A stretch of 64,000 nucleotides of DNA from Acinetobacter haemolyticus CIP 64.3 = MTCC 9819 (GCF_000369065.1 NZ_KB849800.1:547673-611672); one strand, 5' to 3'. Counted from the stretch's first letter, positions 27,950 to 38,288 are shown. Numbers and translations: made by a program. Notes: generated by a model from the sequence alone, not told the origin.

Positions 27950-28729
27950 TTATTGCTTAATCACTTTGGTTTTTGCGAACTTATCGTGCAAAGTTTGTCG
28001 GTTTGAGCTGATTGCAAATGCATAATCAATGATGGTAATGATTGGAACTAGCAGCAAATTTAGGATAATAAAAACAACACTACGAAGCCAAAAAGCACGA
28101 ATGAGGCTAACTTGATTATTATTTTCTACATCCACAATTTTGATACGAGTTAATTTTTTGCCGATACTCTGACCAGATTTAGCAATGAAATATGCTTGAA
28201 CCATGAGCATAACGACTATGTAAATCATCATGCTTTGCCATGCTTCAGGAGGGATAAGCTGAAAGATTTGTTGTTGTAATTCAGCCGCTTTGGCAGAAGC
28301 AAATTCAGCCGCCTGCATTTGTTTTTGAATATCAGCAAGCTGTCCGTGCTGTTCTTCAGTAAAATAAAATGATGGAATTATTGCAATTGGAAGCCACAAC
28401 ATAAAGTCAATTGCTTTAGCAAAAGCTCGTGAGCCAATTGATGCAAGCTCGACAGTTTTTGTTTCCTCTGCTGAGGTTTTTGCTTGGTATTGTTGTGTAG
28501 CAGATACAGTCTCGGTAGGCTGTGGTGATGGAAATGGAGTTGATGTATGACCGATTGGTTCATACACAAGTTTTCCTTGGGTTAACTCACCGAGCGTTTT
28601 CCATTCACTCATACCTTCATGCCAAGCAAGATCAGTAAGTAGAACTTGTTGGCTTGCAAGCATTTGATTGACTTGTTCTAGTGTGTATGGACCAGCTTGT
28701 TGATTATTACGTGCCAAGTAAATTTGCAT
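27950..28729 (-). CDS. GYF_2 and RDD domain membrane protein
   Basis: A 259-residue protein with an N-terminal GYF_2-type domain (residues 1-50, QIYLARNNQQAGPYTLEQVNQML...LAWHEGMSEWKTLGEL), a Ser/Thr/Gln-rich linker and an RDD membrane domain with three helices (ASIGSRAFAKAIDFMLWLPI, QSMMIYIVVMLMVQAYFIA, FWLRSVVFIILNLLLVPII), including GQSIGKKLTRIKIVD. RDD proteins are linked to ion or small-molecule transport, but the role is unproved. An earlier in-frame ATG (28771) would overlap the ppsA terminator, and GAGATT precedes ATG 28729, so that start is chosen. Confidence 0.82.
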   Translation of the reverse strand: MQIYLARNNQQAGPYTLEQVNQMLASQQVLLTDLAWHEGMSEWKTLGELTQGKLVYEPIGHTSTPFPSPQPTETVSATQQYQAKTSAEETKTVELASIGSRAFAKAIDFMLWLPIAIIPSFYFTEEQHGQLADIQKQMQAAEFASAKAAELQQQIFQLIPPEAWQSMMIYIVVMLMVQAYFIAKSGQSIGKKLTRIKIVDVENNNQVSLIRAFWLRSVVFIILNLLLVPIITIIDYAFAISSNRQTLHDKFAKTKVIKQ

Positions 28730-28754
28730 ATGTTCTAAATCTCTATCACAAATG

Positions 28755-28788
28755 ATGAAAAAAGACCCCACCTAGGGGGTCTTTTAAA
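28755..28788 (-). terminator. ppsA terminator
   Basis: The stem AAAAGACCCC / GGGGTCTTTT with a short loop gives a run of T on the minus strand. It begins 11 bases after the ppsA stop codon and lies before the RDD gene start. Confidence 0.85.
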
Positions 28789-28795
28789 ATAATAG

Positions 28796-31174
28796 TTAAG
28801 CTTGCTTGATTTTTTCTTCAGCCAAGAAGAACCAAGTATCTAGAACTGAGTCAGGGTTAAGTGACACAGACTCAATACCTTGTTCCATGAGCCATTTTGC
28901 AAGATCAGGGTGATCAGAAGGGCCTTGACCACAGATACCTACATATTTTCCTGCTTTACGACAAGCATGAATTGCCATCGATAACAAAGCTTTCACAGCA
29001 GGATCACGTTCGTCAAATAAGTGAGAAACGATACCAGAATCGCGGTCTAAACCAAGTGTAAGCTGTGTTAAATCGTTTGAACCAATTGAGAAGCCATCGA
29101 AGTGTTCAAGGAATTGTTCTGCCAATAACGCATTGGTTGGCAACTCACACATCATGATCACTTTTAAGCCGTTCTCACCACGTTTTAAACCGTTTTGAGC
29201 AAGGAGTTCGATAACACGTTTTGCTTCAGAAACGGTACGAACAAAAGGGATCATAATTTGAACGTTGGTTAAGCCCATTTCATCACGAACTTTTTTCAAC
29301 GCACGGCATTCAAGTTCAAAACAGTCACGGAAATTGTCAGATACGTAACGGCTTGCACCACGGAAACCCAACATTGGGTTTTCTTCTTCTGGTTCGTATA
29401 ATTTACCACCAATTAAATTGGCATATTCATTCGATTTGAAGTCAGACATACGAACAATCACAGGCTTTTCTGCAAATGCCGCAGCGAGAGTTGAAATACC
29501 TTCAACTAACTTTTCTACATAAAATTCGATAGGAGATGAATAGCCAGCAGTGCGTGTCATAACCGCTGCACGTGTTTCACGAGGAAGGCTCTCGATGTTT
29601 AACAATGCTTTCGGGTGTACACCAATCATACGGTTAATAATGAACTCAAGACGTGCAAGTCCGATCCCTTCATTTGGAATTTGAGCAAAGTCAAATGCAC
29701 GGTCAGGGTTACCCACGTTCATCATAATTTTGAACGGTAATGATGGCATAGAGTGAATTGAATTGCGTTGCACTTCAAAGTCTAACGAACCTTCATAAAT
29801 AAAACCTGTATCTCCTTCAGCACAAGATACAGTCACCTCTTGTCCGTCAGTGAGTACTTCTGTTGCGTTGCCACAACCGACAATCGCAGGCACACCAAGC
29901 TCACGTGCAATAATTGCTGCGTGGCATGTACGACCACCACGGTTAGTCACAATGGCTGCTGCACGTTTCATTACTGGTTCCCAATCTGGGTCAGTCATGT
30001 CCGACACAAGTACGTCACCGTCTTGTACCTTATCCATTTCTTTGATTGAGGTTACAACACGTACTTTACCCGAACCAATACGTTGTCCAATTGAACGACC
30101 TTCACAAACTACTGTACCACGTTGTTTTAATAGGTAACGTTCCATTGTGCCCACATTCTGACGGCTTTTTACAGTCTCAGGACGTGCTTGAACGATATAG
30201 ATTTGACCATCATCACCATCTTTTGCCCATTCGATGTCCATTGGAGCACCGTAATGTTGTTCGATGATTAAGGCTTGTTTTGCAAGCTCGTGTAATTCAT
30301 GATCATTTAATGCAAATTGTTGGCGCTCAGGTTTTTCAACATCGACAACAACAACTGATTTACCAGCAGAACCTTCTTCACCGTAAATCATTTTCTGGTG
30401 TTTTGAACCAAGATTACGGCGTAGAACAGAGTGCTTACCAGCATTTAAAAGCGGTTTTGATAAATAGAATTCGTCAGGGTTTACTGCACCTTGTACAACC
30501 ATTTCACCCAAACCGTAAGATGCGGTAATGAATACCACATCACGGAAACCTGATTCTGTATCAAGTGTGAACATAACACCCGCAGCGCCAGTTTCAGAAC
30601 GAACCATACGTTGGACGCCAGCAGAAAGGGCTACAACACTATGTTCAAAACCTTGGTGTACACGATAAGCGATTGCACGGTCATTGTATAAAGAAGCAAA
30701 AACCTCTTTAATTGCAATCAGAATATTATCAATACCGCGAATGTTTAAGAAAGTTTCTTGTTGGCCTGCAAAAGACGCGTCAGGTAAATCTTCTGCGGTT
30801 GCAGAAGAACGTACAGCAACAGCGATGTCTGGATTACCGTTTGAAAGTGCTGTAAATGCTTCACGAATTTCTTGTTCTAATGTTTCTGTAAGTGGTGTAT
30901 CAACAATCCATTTGCGGATTTTTGCACCTGTTTCAGCAAGCGCGATAACATCATCAACATTAAGTTGTGCAAGTTCAGCCTGAATTCGAGCATTTAAGCC
31001 GCTTTGATCCAAGAACTCACGATAGGCAGCTGCAGTTGTAGCAAAACCACCAGGTACCGATACACCAGCATTGGATAAATGGCTGATCATTTCACCCAAA
31101 GATGAGTTTTTCCCACCTACGAGTTCGACATCGTGTTTTCCTAATTTTTCCAGACCGATTACGCGCGCTTCCAA
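28796..31174 (-). CDS. ppsA: Phosphoenolpyruvate synthase
   Basis: PpsA turns pyruvate and ATP into PEP, AMP and phosphate for gluconeogenesis. The 792-residue enzyme has the N-terminal ATP-binding domain ([48 protein letters not shown]), the phosphohistidine swivel domain with the catalytic His in [17 protein letters not shown], and the PEP-binding barrel ending in [10 protein letters not shown] and [13 protein letters not shown]. The Thr of GRTCH is the site phosphorylated by the PpsR family. It is divergent from ppsR. This enzyme is essential for organisms that grow mainly on organic acids, as Acinetobacter does. Confidence 0.97.
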   Translation of the reverse strand: MEARVIGLEKLGKHDVELVGGKNSSLGEMISHLSNAGVSVPGGFATTAAAYREFLDQSGLNARIQAELAQLNVDDVIALAETGAKIRKWIVDTPLTETLEQEIREAFTALSNGNPDIAVAVRSSATAEDLPDASFAGQQETFLNIRGIDNILIAIKEVFASLYNDRAIAYRVHQGFEHSVVALSAGVQRMVRSETGAAGVMFTLDTESGFRDVVFITASYGLGEMVVQGAVNPDEFYLSKPLLNAGKHSVLRRNLGSKHQKMIYGEEGSAGKSVVVVDVEKPERQQFALNDHELHELAKQALIIEQHYGAPMDIEWAKDGDDGQIYIVQARPETVKSRQNVGTMERYLLKQRGTVVCEGRSIGQRIGSGKVRVVTSIKEMDKVQDGDVLVSDMTDPDWEPVMKRAAAIVTNRGGRTCHAAIIARELGVPAIVGCGNATEVLTDGQEVTVSCAEGDTGFIYEGSLDFEVQRNSIHSMPSLPFKIMMNVGNPDRAFDFAQIPNEGIGLARLEFIINRMIGVHPKALLNIESLPRETRAAVMTRTAGYSSPIEFYVEKLVEGISTLAAAFAEKPVIVRMSDFKSNEYANLIGGKLYEPEEENPMLGFRGASRYVSDNFRDCFELECRALKKVRDEMGLTNVQIMIPFVRTVSEAKRVIELLAQNGLKRGENGLKVIMMCELPTNALLAEQFLEHFDGFSIGSNDLTQLTLGLDRDSGIVSHLFDERDPAVKALLSMAIHACRKAGKYVGICGQGPSDHPDLAKWLMEQGIESVSLNPDSVLDTWFFLAEEKIKQA

Positions 31175-31332
31175 AGTATTTACTCCACTTTTTTTGCAGT
31201 ATGAATGACCATCATTGGTATGAAATTATACGAATGTGCTTAGATTTAGCGTTTTACTAAGCGACAGTCATGTTAGATGAGTTTACTATAAAGATTATAG
31301 AGCACTAAGACAAATGTTTAAGGAGAATTTTG

Positions 31333-32169
31333 ATGCCCGAAAGTAAACAAATTAAACGGAGCGTATTTTTTATTTCAGATGGCACCGCGATTACTGCAGA
31401 AACCCTTGGACATTCACTACTTGCACAATTTCCAAATGTCGATTTTGATATTCATATTATGCCGTATATCACGACTGAAGAAGCTGCAATGAATGTTGCT
31501 GTGGAGATCAACGCTTGTCAAAGTCGTGATGGTTCATTACCTCTGGTTTTTGATACTTTGGTTGATCCTCATGTTCGTGAAATTATTAATACTGCCAAAG
31601 CCGTAAATTTGGATGTTTTTGAAGGGCTAATTAGCAAGCTTGAACAGGAGTTAGGTACACCACCAACAACATTGGTTGGACAAACGCATGCGGTAACAGA
31701 TTCAGAGTATTATAAAGCACGCATTGATGCAGTACATTTCGCATTAGACAATGATGATGGGGCGCGTACACGCCATTATGACAAAGCAGATATTATTTTA
31801 ATTGGTGTTTCTCGTTCAGGAAAAACGCCAACATCAATTTATCTATCATTACAATTTGGGATACGAGTAGCAAACTATCCACTCACTGAAGAGGATTTGG
31901 ATGACAACCGCTTGCCGAAAATTCTAAGAGAACACAAGAATAAGTTGTTTGGACTGATGATTGATGCGGAGCGTTTAGTGGCCATCCGCAATGAACGGAA
32001 AGCGAATAGTCGCTATGCAAGTTTTAGCCAGTGTCAAATGGAGTTACGTGCGATAGAAGGGATTTATATTTCTGAAGGGATCAAATATTTAAATGTTACT
32101 GAGATGTCAATTGAAGAGATCTCTACACGAGTTTTACAGATGACAGGTCTGAAACGTCGTATTGGTTAG
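31333..32169 (+). CDS. ppsR: PEP synthase regulatory kinase/pyrophosphorylase
   Basis: PpsR (DUF299) inactivates PEP synthase by ADP-dependent phosphorylation and reactivates it by phosphorolysis. The 278-residue protein has the N-terminal block RSVFFISDGTAITAETLGHSLLAQFP and the P-loop ILIGVSRSGKTPTSIYL. The preceding TTG at 31330 is in frame, but AAGGAG (31320-31325) is placed for ATG 31333. It is divergent from its target gene ppsA across 158 bases. Confidence 0.95.
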   Translation: MPESKQIKRSVFFISDGTAITAETLGHSLLAQFPNVDFDIHIMPYITTEEAAMNVAVEINACQSRDGSLPLVFDTLVDPHVREIINTAKAVNLDVFEGLISKLEQELGTPPTTLVGQTHAVTDSEYYKARIDAVHFALDNDDGARTRHYDKADIILIGVSRSGKTPTSIYLSLQFGIRVANYPLTEEDLDDNRLPKILREHKNKLFGLMIDAERLVAIRNERKANSRYASFSQCQMELRAIEGIYISEGIKYLNVTEMSIEEISTRVLQMTGLKRRIG

Positions 32170-32177
32170 TTGATTAT

Positions 32178-32220
32178 GGCTACTGACTGATCTAAAGGAA
32201 GTAGCCTTTTATATTTTTTT
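32178..32220 (+). terminator. ppsR terminator
   Basis: The stem GGCTAC / GTAGCC with a 17-base loop is followed by TTTTATATTTTTTT. It begins 9 bases after the ppsR stop codon. Confidence 0.7.
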
Positions 32221-32467
32221 TGTTGTGATTTATGCAGTTAAATTTGAAATAGATAGCGAATTAAAATTAAATAATTGATGTTGAATAACAAAACCCAGTT
32301 AACATAAAATACGCTTTGCTATGTAAGTTTATGCACATTTGTGTTAAAATATTGTGATACAAATCTCACTTTTGCTATTGGTGGTATATGGTTTTTGTTG
32401 CAACTGAGCATCTTTAAGTAAAGAATCCTGTTTAGATGCAAAACCAGTAAAGTTACTTAAGAAGCAT

Positions 32468-34555
32468 GTGAATTCGGCTTTAACTTTTCAATCAAACCAT
32501 CAAATGAACGAAGTCCAGCAAAACGTTTTTAATCATATACCGAGTCTAGTTTGGTTGCTCTCAGACCAAGGTGATGCTTATTTTTTTAATAAGGTCAGTC
32601 AAGAGTATATCGGGATAAATGAATTTCAAAAATTCCAAAATAATTGGATGGACTTGCTTCATTTTGAAGATATTGCTGTCTTTCAAAAAGAATGGCGACA
32701 GGCATTTGCTACTAAAGCGCCTTTTCAGGTTGAGTGTCGCTTGCGACATCAGTCTGGTGCTTATCGCTGGTTTTTATTATCAGCAAAATTTGTAGAGGCT
32801 GATCAGAGTGGGCAAGCGCATTGGTTCATCAATAGTGTCGATATTCATGAAACAAAACAATACCAACATAATTTAGTGCAGTGTATAAATGCACAGACCA
32901 ATATGCTTGATAATAGTGTGGACTGTATCAAGTTATTAGATTTAGATGGCTATCTATTACATGTCAATAGAACGGGATGTATCGCGCTTAATATTCCTGA
33001 GAACAATCATCGCTTTGGTATGAAATGGACTGAGCTATTAGCACCTGAAATCCGCTCTAAAGCTAATTATGCTTTGAAAATGGTACTTAAAGGTAAAACA
33101 GCACGTTTTCGAGGCATGAGTGGTGAAGGGGAAAATAAGCAATACTGGGATAATTTACTTACGCCGATATTAAATGATAAAGGTCAAATCGTGCAGATCT
33201 TGTGTATGTCACGTGATGTGACAGCGCAAAGACAAACTGAAATTCAATTGCGTATCTCCAGTGAGCTTGATGAGTTAACAGGACTTTATAATCGTCGTTT
33301 CTTTAAGCTACAACTTAAACGCGCATTGCAAAGACATAAAAAGAGTGAAAAATTTCTGGGCTTGATCTTATTAGACTTAGATTATTTTAAGCATGTCAAC
33401 GATACACTTGGACATGCAGCTGGGGATCATTTACTGCGTATTTTATCAAAGAGAATAGAAAACACTTTGCCAGAAAATACCTTTGTAGCGCGTTTAGGTG
33501 GTGATGAGTTTGCAATTCTAGTGAATGGAATAGAGCATGAACAAGAGCTTGAAAAAATAGCAATAGATGTCAGTCGGCAACTCGATGCGCCGATTACTTA
33601 TGCTGGAAACTTAATCAATGGCAGTATGAGCATTGGTTGCGCGATATATCCGAGAGATGCAAAAGACTCCTCAAACTTAATGAAATGTGCGGATACTGCC
33701 TTGAATGATTTAAAAGCGACAGGAAGAGGCGGTTTCCGTATGTTTAATCAACAGATGGAGATTGCAGCGCAAAACATTGCAGTACAACTCAACCAAGCGC
33801 GTCATATCATTCGTGATGATTTGATGGTTCCATTCTATCAACCTAAGGTACGTTTATCAGACGGAAAAGTTGTCGGATTTGAAGCCCTATTGCGTTGGCA
33901 AACAGATGACAAGCACATCCATTCGCCTTGTCATATTGAACAAGCTTTTCAAGATTATGTATTAGCGACAAGAATTAGCGATGCAATCCAAAATAAAGTT
34001 TTTAAAAATATTGCTATGTGGCTTGAGCAAGGATTGGCGGTAGTTCCAATTTCGATTAATGCCGCACCTGTTGAATTTCTCAAGGATAATTATGCTGAAC
34101 GTCTATTGCAACGTTTGAACCTCTACAAGATCCCGCATCATTTGGTTGAAATAGAAATCACAGAACATATTCTGGATGACCGTGGTTCAGACTATGTAAT
34201 CAGGGCTTTAAACTTGCTCAAACAACAAGGTGTTAAGATTGCACTGGATGACTTTGGAACAGGGCATTCTTCACTAACGCGATTGAGAGACTATCCAGTT
34301 GATTGTTTAAAAATTGATTGTGAATTTATTCGTCAAATGAATGGGGATGAGGCGATTTTAGCTATTGTTCAAGCCATTATTGCGTTGGGACCAAAGTTAG
34401 CGTTGGATATCGTTGCAGAAGGTATTGAGAACTCAGACCAATTAGAACTACTAAAGCAGTTTGGATGTTCAATAGGACAAGGTTATTTATTTAGTCGTGC
34501 TGTGAATGCTCAACAGGCAACCCATATGATGAAACGTGGGGTGCGTCTTTATTAA
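32468..34555 (+). CDS. PAS-PAS-GGDEF-EAL cyclic-di-GMP enzyme
   Basis: A 695-residue soluble signalling protein. Two PAS domains (about 20-125 and 135-260) are followed by a GGDEF domain (about 270-430, intact ARLGGDEFAIL) and an EAL domain (about 445-690: FEALLRW, EITEHIL, LDDFGTGHSSL, LKID, VAEGIE, QGYLFSRA). The catalytic signatures of both domains look complete, so it may be bifunctional. The product-inhibition RxxD site five residues before GGDEF is absent (LPEN there). The start is uncertain: GTG 32468 has AAGAAG nearby, while ATG 32504 lacks a ribosome site. No transmembrane segment is seen, so the signal is probably cytoplasmic. Confidence 0.92.
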   Translation: MNSALTFQSNHQMNEVQQNVFNHIPSLVWLLSDQGDAYFFNKVSQEYIGINEFQKFQNNWMDLLHFEDIAVFQKEWRQAFATKAPFQVECRLRHQSGAYRWFLLSAKFVEADQSGQAHWFINSVDIHETKQYQHNLVQCINAQTNMLDNSVDCIKLLDLDGYLLHVNRTGCIALNIPENNHRFGMKWTELLAPEIRSKANYALKMVLKGKTARFRGMSGEGENKQYWDNLLTPILNDKGQIVQILCMSRDVTAQRQTEIQLRISSELDELTGLYNRRFFKLQLKRALQRHKKSEKFLGLILLDLDYFKHVNDTLGHAAGDHLLRILSKRIENTLPENTFVARLGGDEFAILVNGIEHEQELEKIAIDVSRQLDAPITYAGNLINGSMSIGCAIYPRDAKDSSNLMKCADTALNDLKATGRGGFRMFNQQMEIAAQNIAVQLNQARHIIRDDLMVPFYQPKVRLSDGKVVGFEALLRWQTDDKHIHSPCHIEQAFQDYVLATRISDAIQNKVFKNIAMWLEQGLAVVPISINAAPVEFLKDNYAERLLQRLNLYKIPHHLVEIEITEHILDDRGSDYVIRALNLLKQQGVKIALDDFGTGHSSLTRLRDYPVDCLKIDCEFIRQMNGDEAILAIVQAIIALGPKLALDIVAEGIENSDQLELLKQFGCSIGQGYLFSRAVNAQQATHMMKRGVRLY

Positions 34556-34652
34556 GGATTGCGATTAACTACATTTCCTTAAGCCATTTCTGTCTATATG
34601 CAAGCCATGATTGAAATATTCATAGACCTTTGGTGCTCTTGGGCTTATGGAT

Positions 34653-34682
34653 CATTAAGACTTATATAAAATAAGCCTTAAT
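34653..34682. terminator. Hairpin between convergent genes
   Basis: ATTAAGaCTTAT and ATAAGcCTTAAT form a 12-bp stem with one mismatch and a 5-base loop between the GGDEF/EAL gene and the convergent monooxygenase gene. The T-run after it is poor (GGTTTTATC), so a terminator role is likely but not certain. Confidence 0.4.
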
Positions 34683-34698
34683 GGTTTTATCTTGAGTA

Positions 34699-35700
34699 TT
34701 ACTGATTTTTTAGATCCATCAATAAACTAAAATTATCTAAGCGTTTTTGTGTGTCGTAAATGTCACATGTAAAAATAAATTCATCTACGTCATATTGAGT
34801 GGCAATTTCATTGAGCCCAGCTTTGACAGTGTCTTGAGAACCAATTTGGGCCATTGCATAAAAGTTCTGAATTGCTAATTGCTCAGCACTACTCGCAAGG
34901 CCATCCGTAGATTCAACTGGAGCTTTAAGTTTAAGGCTGTGACCTCGAATTAGATTTAATATTCTTTGATATGAGCTGGTGGCTAAAAATTTTGCCTCAT
35001 CATCTGTTCTCGCCACAACAGTTGGTATTCCCATAGACACATAAGGTCGATCCAAATATTCTGAGGCTTGGAAATTCTCACGATAGATGTCGATTGCTTG
35101 AGCGAGCATTCTAGGTGCGAAATGTGAGGCAAAAGAATAGGGAAGACCGAGTTTTGCAGCAAGTTGTGCACTAAATAAGCTTGAACCCAATAACCATACT
35201 GGGACGTGTGTATTTTGTCCTGGGGTCGCAACAATTTTCTGATTGGGTGTGGGTTGTTTAAAATATTGTAGAATTTCAAGGACGTCTTGAGGGAACTGAT
35301 CTTCAGTTTCTTGACGGCCGCGGCGCAATGCACGCATCGTAACAGGGTCGGTACCAGGAGCACGACCTAAGCCAAGTTCAAAGCGATTTGGGTAGAGTGT
35401 TGCTAAAGTGCCAAATTGTTCTGCGACGACTAGTGGGGCATGATTTGGGAGCATGATGCCACCTGATCCTAGTCGGATTTTCTGAGTGTGTGCTGCAATG
35501 AAACCCAATAAGACAGCAGTTGCGGAACTGGCAATCCCATCCATATTATGATGCTCAGCAAGCCAAAAACGTTCATAGCCCAGCTTTTCAGCATGCTGTG
35601 CCAATTCCATTGCATGACGTAAGGAAAATTCAATACTTTGATTATCTCGTACGGGAGCTAATTCTAAAATAGAGAATTTGATCTCTTTTAATGATTTCAT
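34699..35700 (-). CDS. Luciferase-like flavin-dependent monooxygenase
   Basis: The 333-residue protein belongs to the LLM family of FMN-dependent oxidoreductases (alkanal monooxygenase alpha-like, YhbW type). Key blocks are [45 protein letters not shown] near the N-terminus, [40 protein letters not shown], and [29 protein letters not shown]. It should be cytoplasmic and need a flavin reductase partner, none of which is adjacent. The substrate is unknown. Confidence 0.9.
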   Translation of the reverse strand: MKSLKEIKFSILELAPVRDNQSIEFSLRHAMELAQHAEKLGYERFWLAEHHNMDGIASSATAVLLGFIAAHTQKIRLGSGGIMLPNHAPLVVAEQFGTLATLYPNRFELGLGRAPGTDPVTMRALRRGRQETEDQFPQDVLEILQYFKQPTPNQKIVATPGQNTHVPVWLLGSSLFSAQLAAKLGLPYSFASHFAPRMLAQAIDIYRENFQASEYLDRPYVSMGIPTVVARTDDEAKFLATSSYQRILNLIRGHSLKLKAPVESTDGLASSAEQLAIQNFYAMAQIGSQDTVKAGLNEIATQYDVDEFIFTCDIYDTQKRLDNFSLLMDLKNQ

Positions 35701-35794
35701 TTTAGATACTCAATCTTATATATCGAGATAATACGATATATAGATGGGGTTTGTATATCGGATTTTATCGATTTATTTGTATCTATTGTTAAAA

Positions 35795-35818
35795 TCAAAA
35801 AAAGCACCCGAAGGTGCT
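35795..35818 (-). terminator. Terminator after the glycine-zipper gene
   Basis: The stem AGCACC / GGTGCT with tetraloop (TTCG on the minus strand) is followed on the minus strand by TTTTTTT. It begins 22 bases past the stop. Confidence 0.85.
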
Positions 35819-35839
35819 AAGGAGGTATTAAAAATAGAT

Positions 35840-36337
35840 TTATCGATTTTTATACCAACCACGATGTAATCCATTATCGTGACGATATTTTTTGTTCGAT
35901 TTATAATGGCGACGATTATCATATGAACGGCGATTGTCGTAGCGGCGGTCATAGCGACGATCGGCATCTCGATCTTGAGCAACTTTATTACCTAACGCAG
36001 CACCACCTGCCGCACCAACAGCTGCACCAATATATCCACCGTTAGTACCACCCATGTTATTACCCACAGTGTAGCCGCCAACTCCACCTAAGCCCCCACC
36101 GATGGCTGCCTCAGTCCGATTACGTTTATTGCTAGAAGCAGCAGCACCACCAGCACCACCAATCGCTGAACCAATCATTGCGCCTGTATGACCACCGAGC
36201 TCTTTGCCGACTGCTGTACCAACAACGCTTCCTAGAGCAGATGTGGCCGCGACACGCGTTGTATTATCTGCATGCGCAACAGTCACCATCGATGTTGCTG
36301 CAAAAAAAATACTACATAACCAAATATTTGATTTCAT
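35840..36337 (-). CDS. Glycine-zipper envelope protein
   Basis: A 165-residue secreted protein. It has a signal peptide (KSNIWLCSIFFAATSMVTVAHA), a Gly/Ala-rich central region (about 30-115) of repeated GxxxG spacing (SALGSVVGTAVGKELGGHTGAMIGSAIGG and similar) that forms glycine-zipper membrane helices, and a basic Arg/Tyr/Asp/Asn-rich tail (DRRYDRRYDNRRSYDNRR). Such proteins insert in or coat the outer membrane in Acinetobacter, but no specific role is known. ATG 36337 is chosen over 36358 because AAGGAG lies 7 bases ahead of it and it starts the signal peptide. Confidence 0.82.
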   Translation of the reverse strand: MKSNIWLCSIFFAATSMVTVAHADNTTRVAATSALGSVVGTAVGKELGGHTGAMIGSAIGGAGGAAASSNKRNRTEAAIGGGLGGVGGYTVGNNMGGTNGGYIGAAVGAAGGAALGNKVAQDRDADRRYDRRYDNRRSYDNRRHYKSNKKYRHDNGLHRGWYKNR

Positions 36338-36574
36338 TCTGAAGCTCCTTGTCCTCATTGCATGGACAATATTCTTTTAACTTGAGATAAATTTAACAAG
36401 ACTCTTGTCAGAAAGTATGGAGCAGTTTCATTAGATTGATGGCGTTTGTTGAGGGTTTTGTATGCGTTGTTTTACAAATGGATCAATTATGAATAAATGT
36501 TGATGAACAGAAACTAAGCAACGGAAGGAAAAAGAATCAAGTACAATAACTACAAGTTTGATTTGGATTCTATT

Positions 36575-37291
36575 ATGTTGCTGGAAAAAATTCTGCAATC
36601 ACAAGGCTTTGGTTCGCGTAAGTATTGTCAGCAGCTGATAAAAAATGGGGCTGTTAGCATAGATAATCAGACTTGTGATCATCCTAAACAGAACTTTAGT
36701 ACAGAGGATTTGAGTTTCCAAGTTTTTGGTGAACGATATCAATATCGAGAACATATTTATATCGTTCTTCATAAACCCCAAGGTTATGAATGTTCGCATC
36801 AAGCAACCCATCATAGAAGCGTATTTAGTTTACTCCCTGAGATTTTCATTCATCGTGGTGTGCAGTGTGTAGGGCGATTGGATCAGGATACGACAGGACT
36901 TCTACTTTTGACTGATGATGGTCAATATTTACAGGCATTGACTCATCCAAAGAAACACGTTCCGAAGGTCTATTGTGTTTCCACGGCTGACCCAGTGACA
37001 ACTGAACAAAAGCAACAATTAGAGCTGGGGGTAGAATTACGCAATGAAAAGGGTATTTACGCAGCTACAGATATTAAGCTGATTTCAGAGCGCCAACTTG
37101 CAATGACGATTCATCAAGGTGTTTATCATCAAGTCAAGAGGATGATTGCAGCAGTAGGAAATAAAGTTGAACGTTTACATCGGCAACAGATTGGCTTGCT
37201 TGAGTTACCAAATTTAGAGGAAGGGCATTGGGATTATTTAACGCCACAACAAAAGCAACTAAGTCAAAATATTCCGCTTGAGACAGAATGA
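36575..37291 (+). CDS. rsuA: 16S rRNA pseudouridine synthase, RsuA family
   Basis: A 238-residue RsuA/RluB/E/F-family enzyme. It has an N-terminal S4 RNA-binding domain (KILQSQGFGSRKYCQQLIKNGAVSIDNQ) and a catalytic domain with VGRLDQDTTGLLLLTDDG, where the Asp is the nucleophile. The length and S4 domain match RsuA, which makes pseudouridine 516 in 16S rRNA. Sister enzymes modify 23S rRNA, so the exact target is inferred. A TTG codon 12 bases earlier is in frame, but ATG 36575 is preferred. The ribosome site is weak. Confidence 0.85.
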   Translation: MLLEKILQSQGFGSRKYCQQLIKNGAVSIDNQTCDHPKQNFSTEDLSFQVFGERYQYREHIYIVLHKPQGYECSHQATHHRSVFSLLPEIFIHRGVQCVGRLDQDTTGLLLLTDDGQYLQALTHPKKHVPKVYCVSTADPVTTEQKQQLELGVELRNEKGIYAATDIKLISERQLAMTIHQGVYHQVKRMIAAVGNKVERLHRQQIGLLELPNLEEGHWDYLTPQQKQLSQNIPLETE

Positions 37292-37328
37292 ATTTTGTAT
37301 TAACAGTAACGTTTCGTTTAGAGCATTT

Positions 37329-37772
37329 TTATTTCAAAAAACAATGGAAAGTCTTAAACTCATCGTCATGAATAAAACCCATTTTTTCATAAAGTTGATG
37401 CGACTGGTAGTTATTACGTTGGGTTTCCAAACTAATACGTTGAGCATTTTCATGCCGTGCAAATAAAATTGCAGTGTCAATCAGTTGTTTGGCAGAGCCT
37501 TGCTTTCTAAAGCTTGGCGTGACATAGACATCATCTAATATATAGTAGGTTTCGCAAGATACTGATGAGAAAGCTTGGTAAAGAAGAACAAATCCTGTAA
37601 AAATTTCATCTTTTACATGAATGAAAATAACGCTGTCTTTGTTTTCAAAGCGATGATTTAAAAATTGATAAGATTGCGCAACATTTGATGAGGCACCGTA
37701 GAATTGGCGATATTCATCAAATAAAACTGCAAGTTGATGAAGATCTTCTTTCGCCGCTCTCTTTACGATCAT
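37329..37772 (-). CDS. GNAT-family N-acetyltransferase
   Basis: A 147-residue single GNAT domain. It starts MIVKRAAKEDLHQLAVLFDEYRQFY, has the central strand YILDDVYVTPSFRKQGSAKQLIDTAI with the acetyl-CoA-binding RxxGxA-type loop, and ends ISLETQRNNYQSHQLYEKMGF. It transfers acetyl from acetyl-CoA to an amine substrate that cannot be named. It ends before a convergent pseudouridine synthase gene and lies 98 bases downstream of a lone RelB/DinJ-like antitoxin gene on the same strand. Its sequence does not look like a TacT-type toxin. Confidence 0.9.
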   Translation of the reverse strand: MIVKRAAKEDLHQLAVLFDEYRQFYGASSNVAQSYQFLNHRFENKDSVIFIHVKDEIFTGFVLLYQAFSSVSCETYYILDDVYVTPSFRKQGSAKQLIDTAILFARHENAQRISLETQRNNYQSHQLYEKMGFIHDDEFKTFHCFLK

Positions 37773-37870
37773 TCCTATCCATCCTTGAGTTTATAGTTTT
37801 ATTCGGAATGACAGAATAGCGAAAAAGAATCAGCTTAAAAAATAAAAACTTGTGTATAAATGCAACATTG

Positions 37871-38179
37871 TTAAGTTTTGTCACTTTCCCCTAAAAGCGC
37901 ATTCAACTCTTCAAATAAATCCTCGTGATCATCTTCAACATCTATGCTTGGTTGATTCTCATTTGAGGCTGCAGCCTTCGATTTACGCAATTTAAGTAGT
38001 TGTTCCATGTTTATATTTTGGTTTTCGATTGCAAAGGGAATCGATTTTGTAAGAACAACCTGTTTGAAAAAAAGACGCACTGCTTGGGCAGGGGATATGC
38101 CAAGTTGTTTAAAGACAGCAAAAGCTTGCTTCTTTTCCTGTGAATCAAGTCGAACCTGATAAACTTCTGTTTTTCGCAT
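37871..38179 (-). CDS. RelB/DinJ-family antitoxin-like protein, no toxin gene beside it
   Basis: The 102-residue product has an N-terminal ribbon-helix-helix of the RelB/DinJ type: TEVYQVRLDSQEKKQAFAVFKQLGISPAQAVRLFFKQVVLTKSIPF. Such proteins dimerise, bind their own promoter and neutralise an mRNA-cutting RelE/YafQ toxin with the C-terminal half. Here the C-terminal half is acidic (IDVEDDHEDLFEELNALLG). No RelE/YafQ-size gene lies on either side: downstream is a GNAT gene, upstream an RluA-type gene. The open frame extends five codons to 38194; ATG 38179 starts the fold. Confidence 0.78.
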   Translation of the reverse strand: MRKTEVYQVRLDSQEKKQAFAVFKQLGISPAQAVRLFFKQVVLTKSIPFAIENQNINMEQLLKLRKSKAAASNENQPSIDVEDDHEDLFEELNALLGESDKT

Positions 38180-38288
38180 GAAGAATAAGACCAAATATTT
38201 TTAGTTATCGTCATGTATTTTAAACGATCACAATGTAATTTCAATATTTTTGAAGTGAAAATATAGAATTTTTGTCATTACGATGTAT

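Noticed and set aside
37329..37772. GNAT enzyme as a TacT-type toxin paired with the nearby antitoxin
   Set aside because: Sequence blocks are those of ordinary GNAT enzymes, the 98-base gap is large for a toxin-antitoxin pair, and the antitoxin is RelB/DinJ-like rather than the type usual for GNAT toxins.
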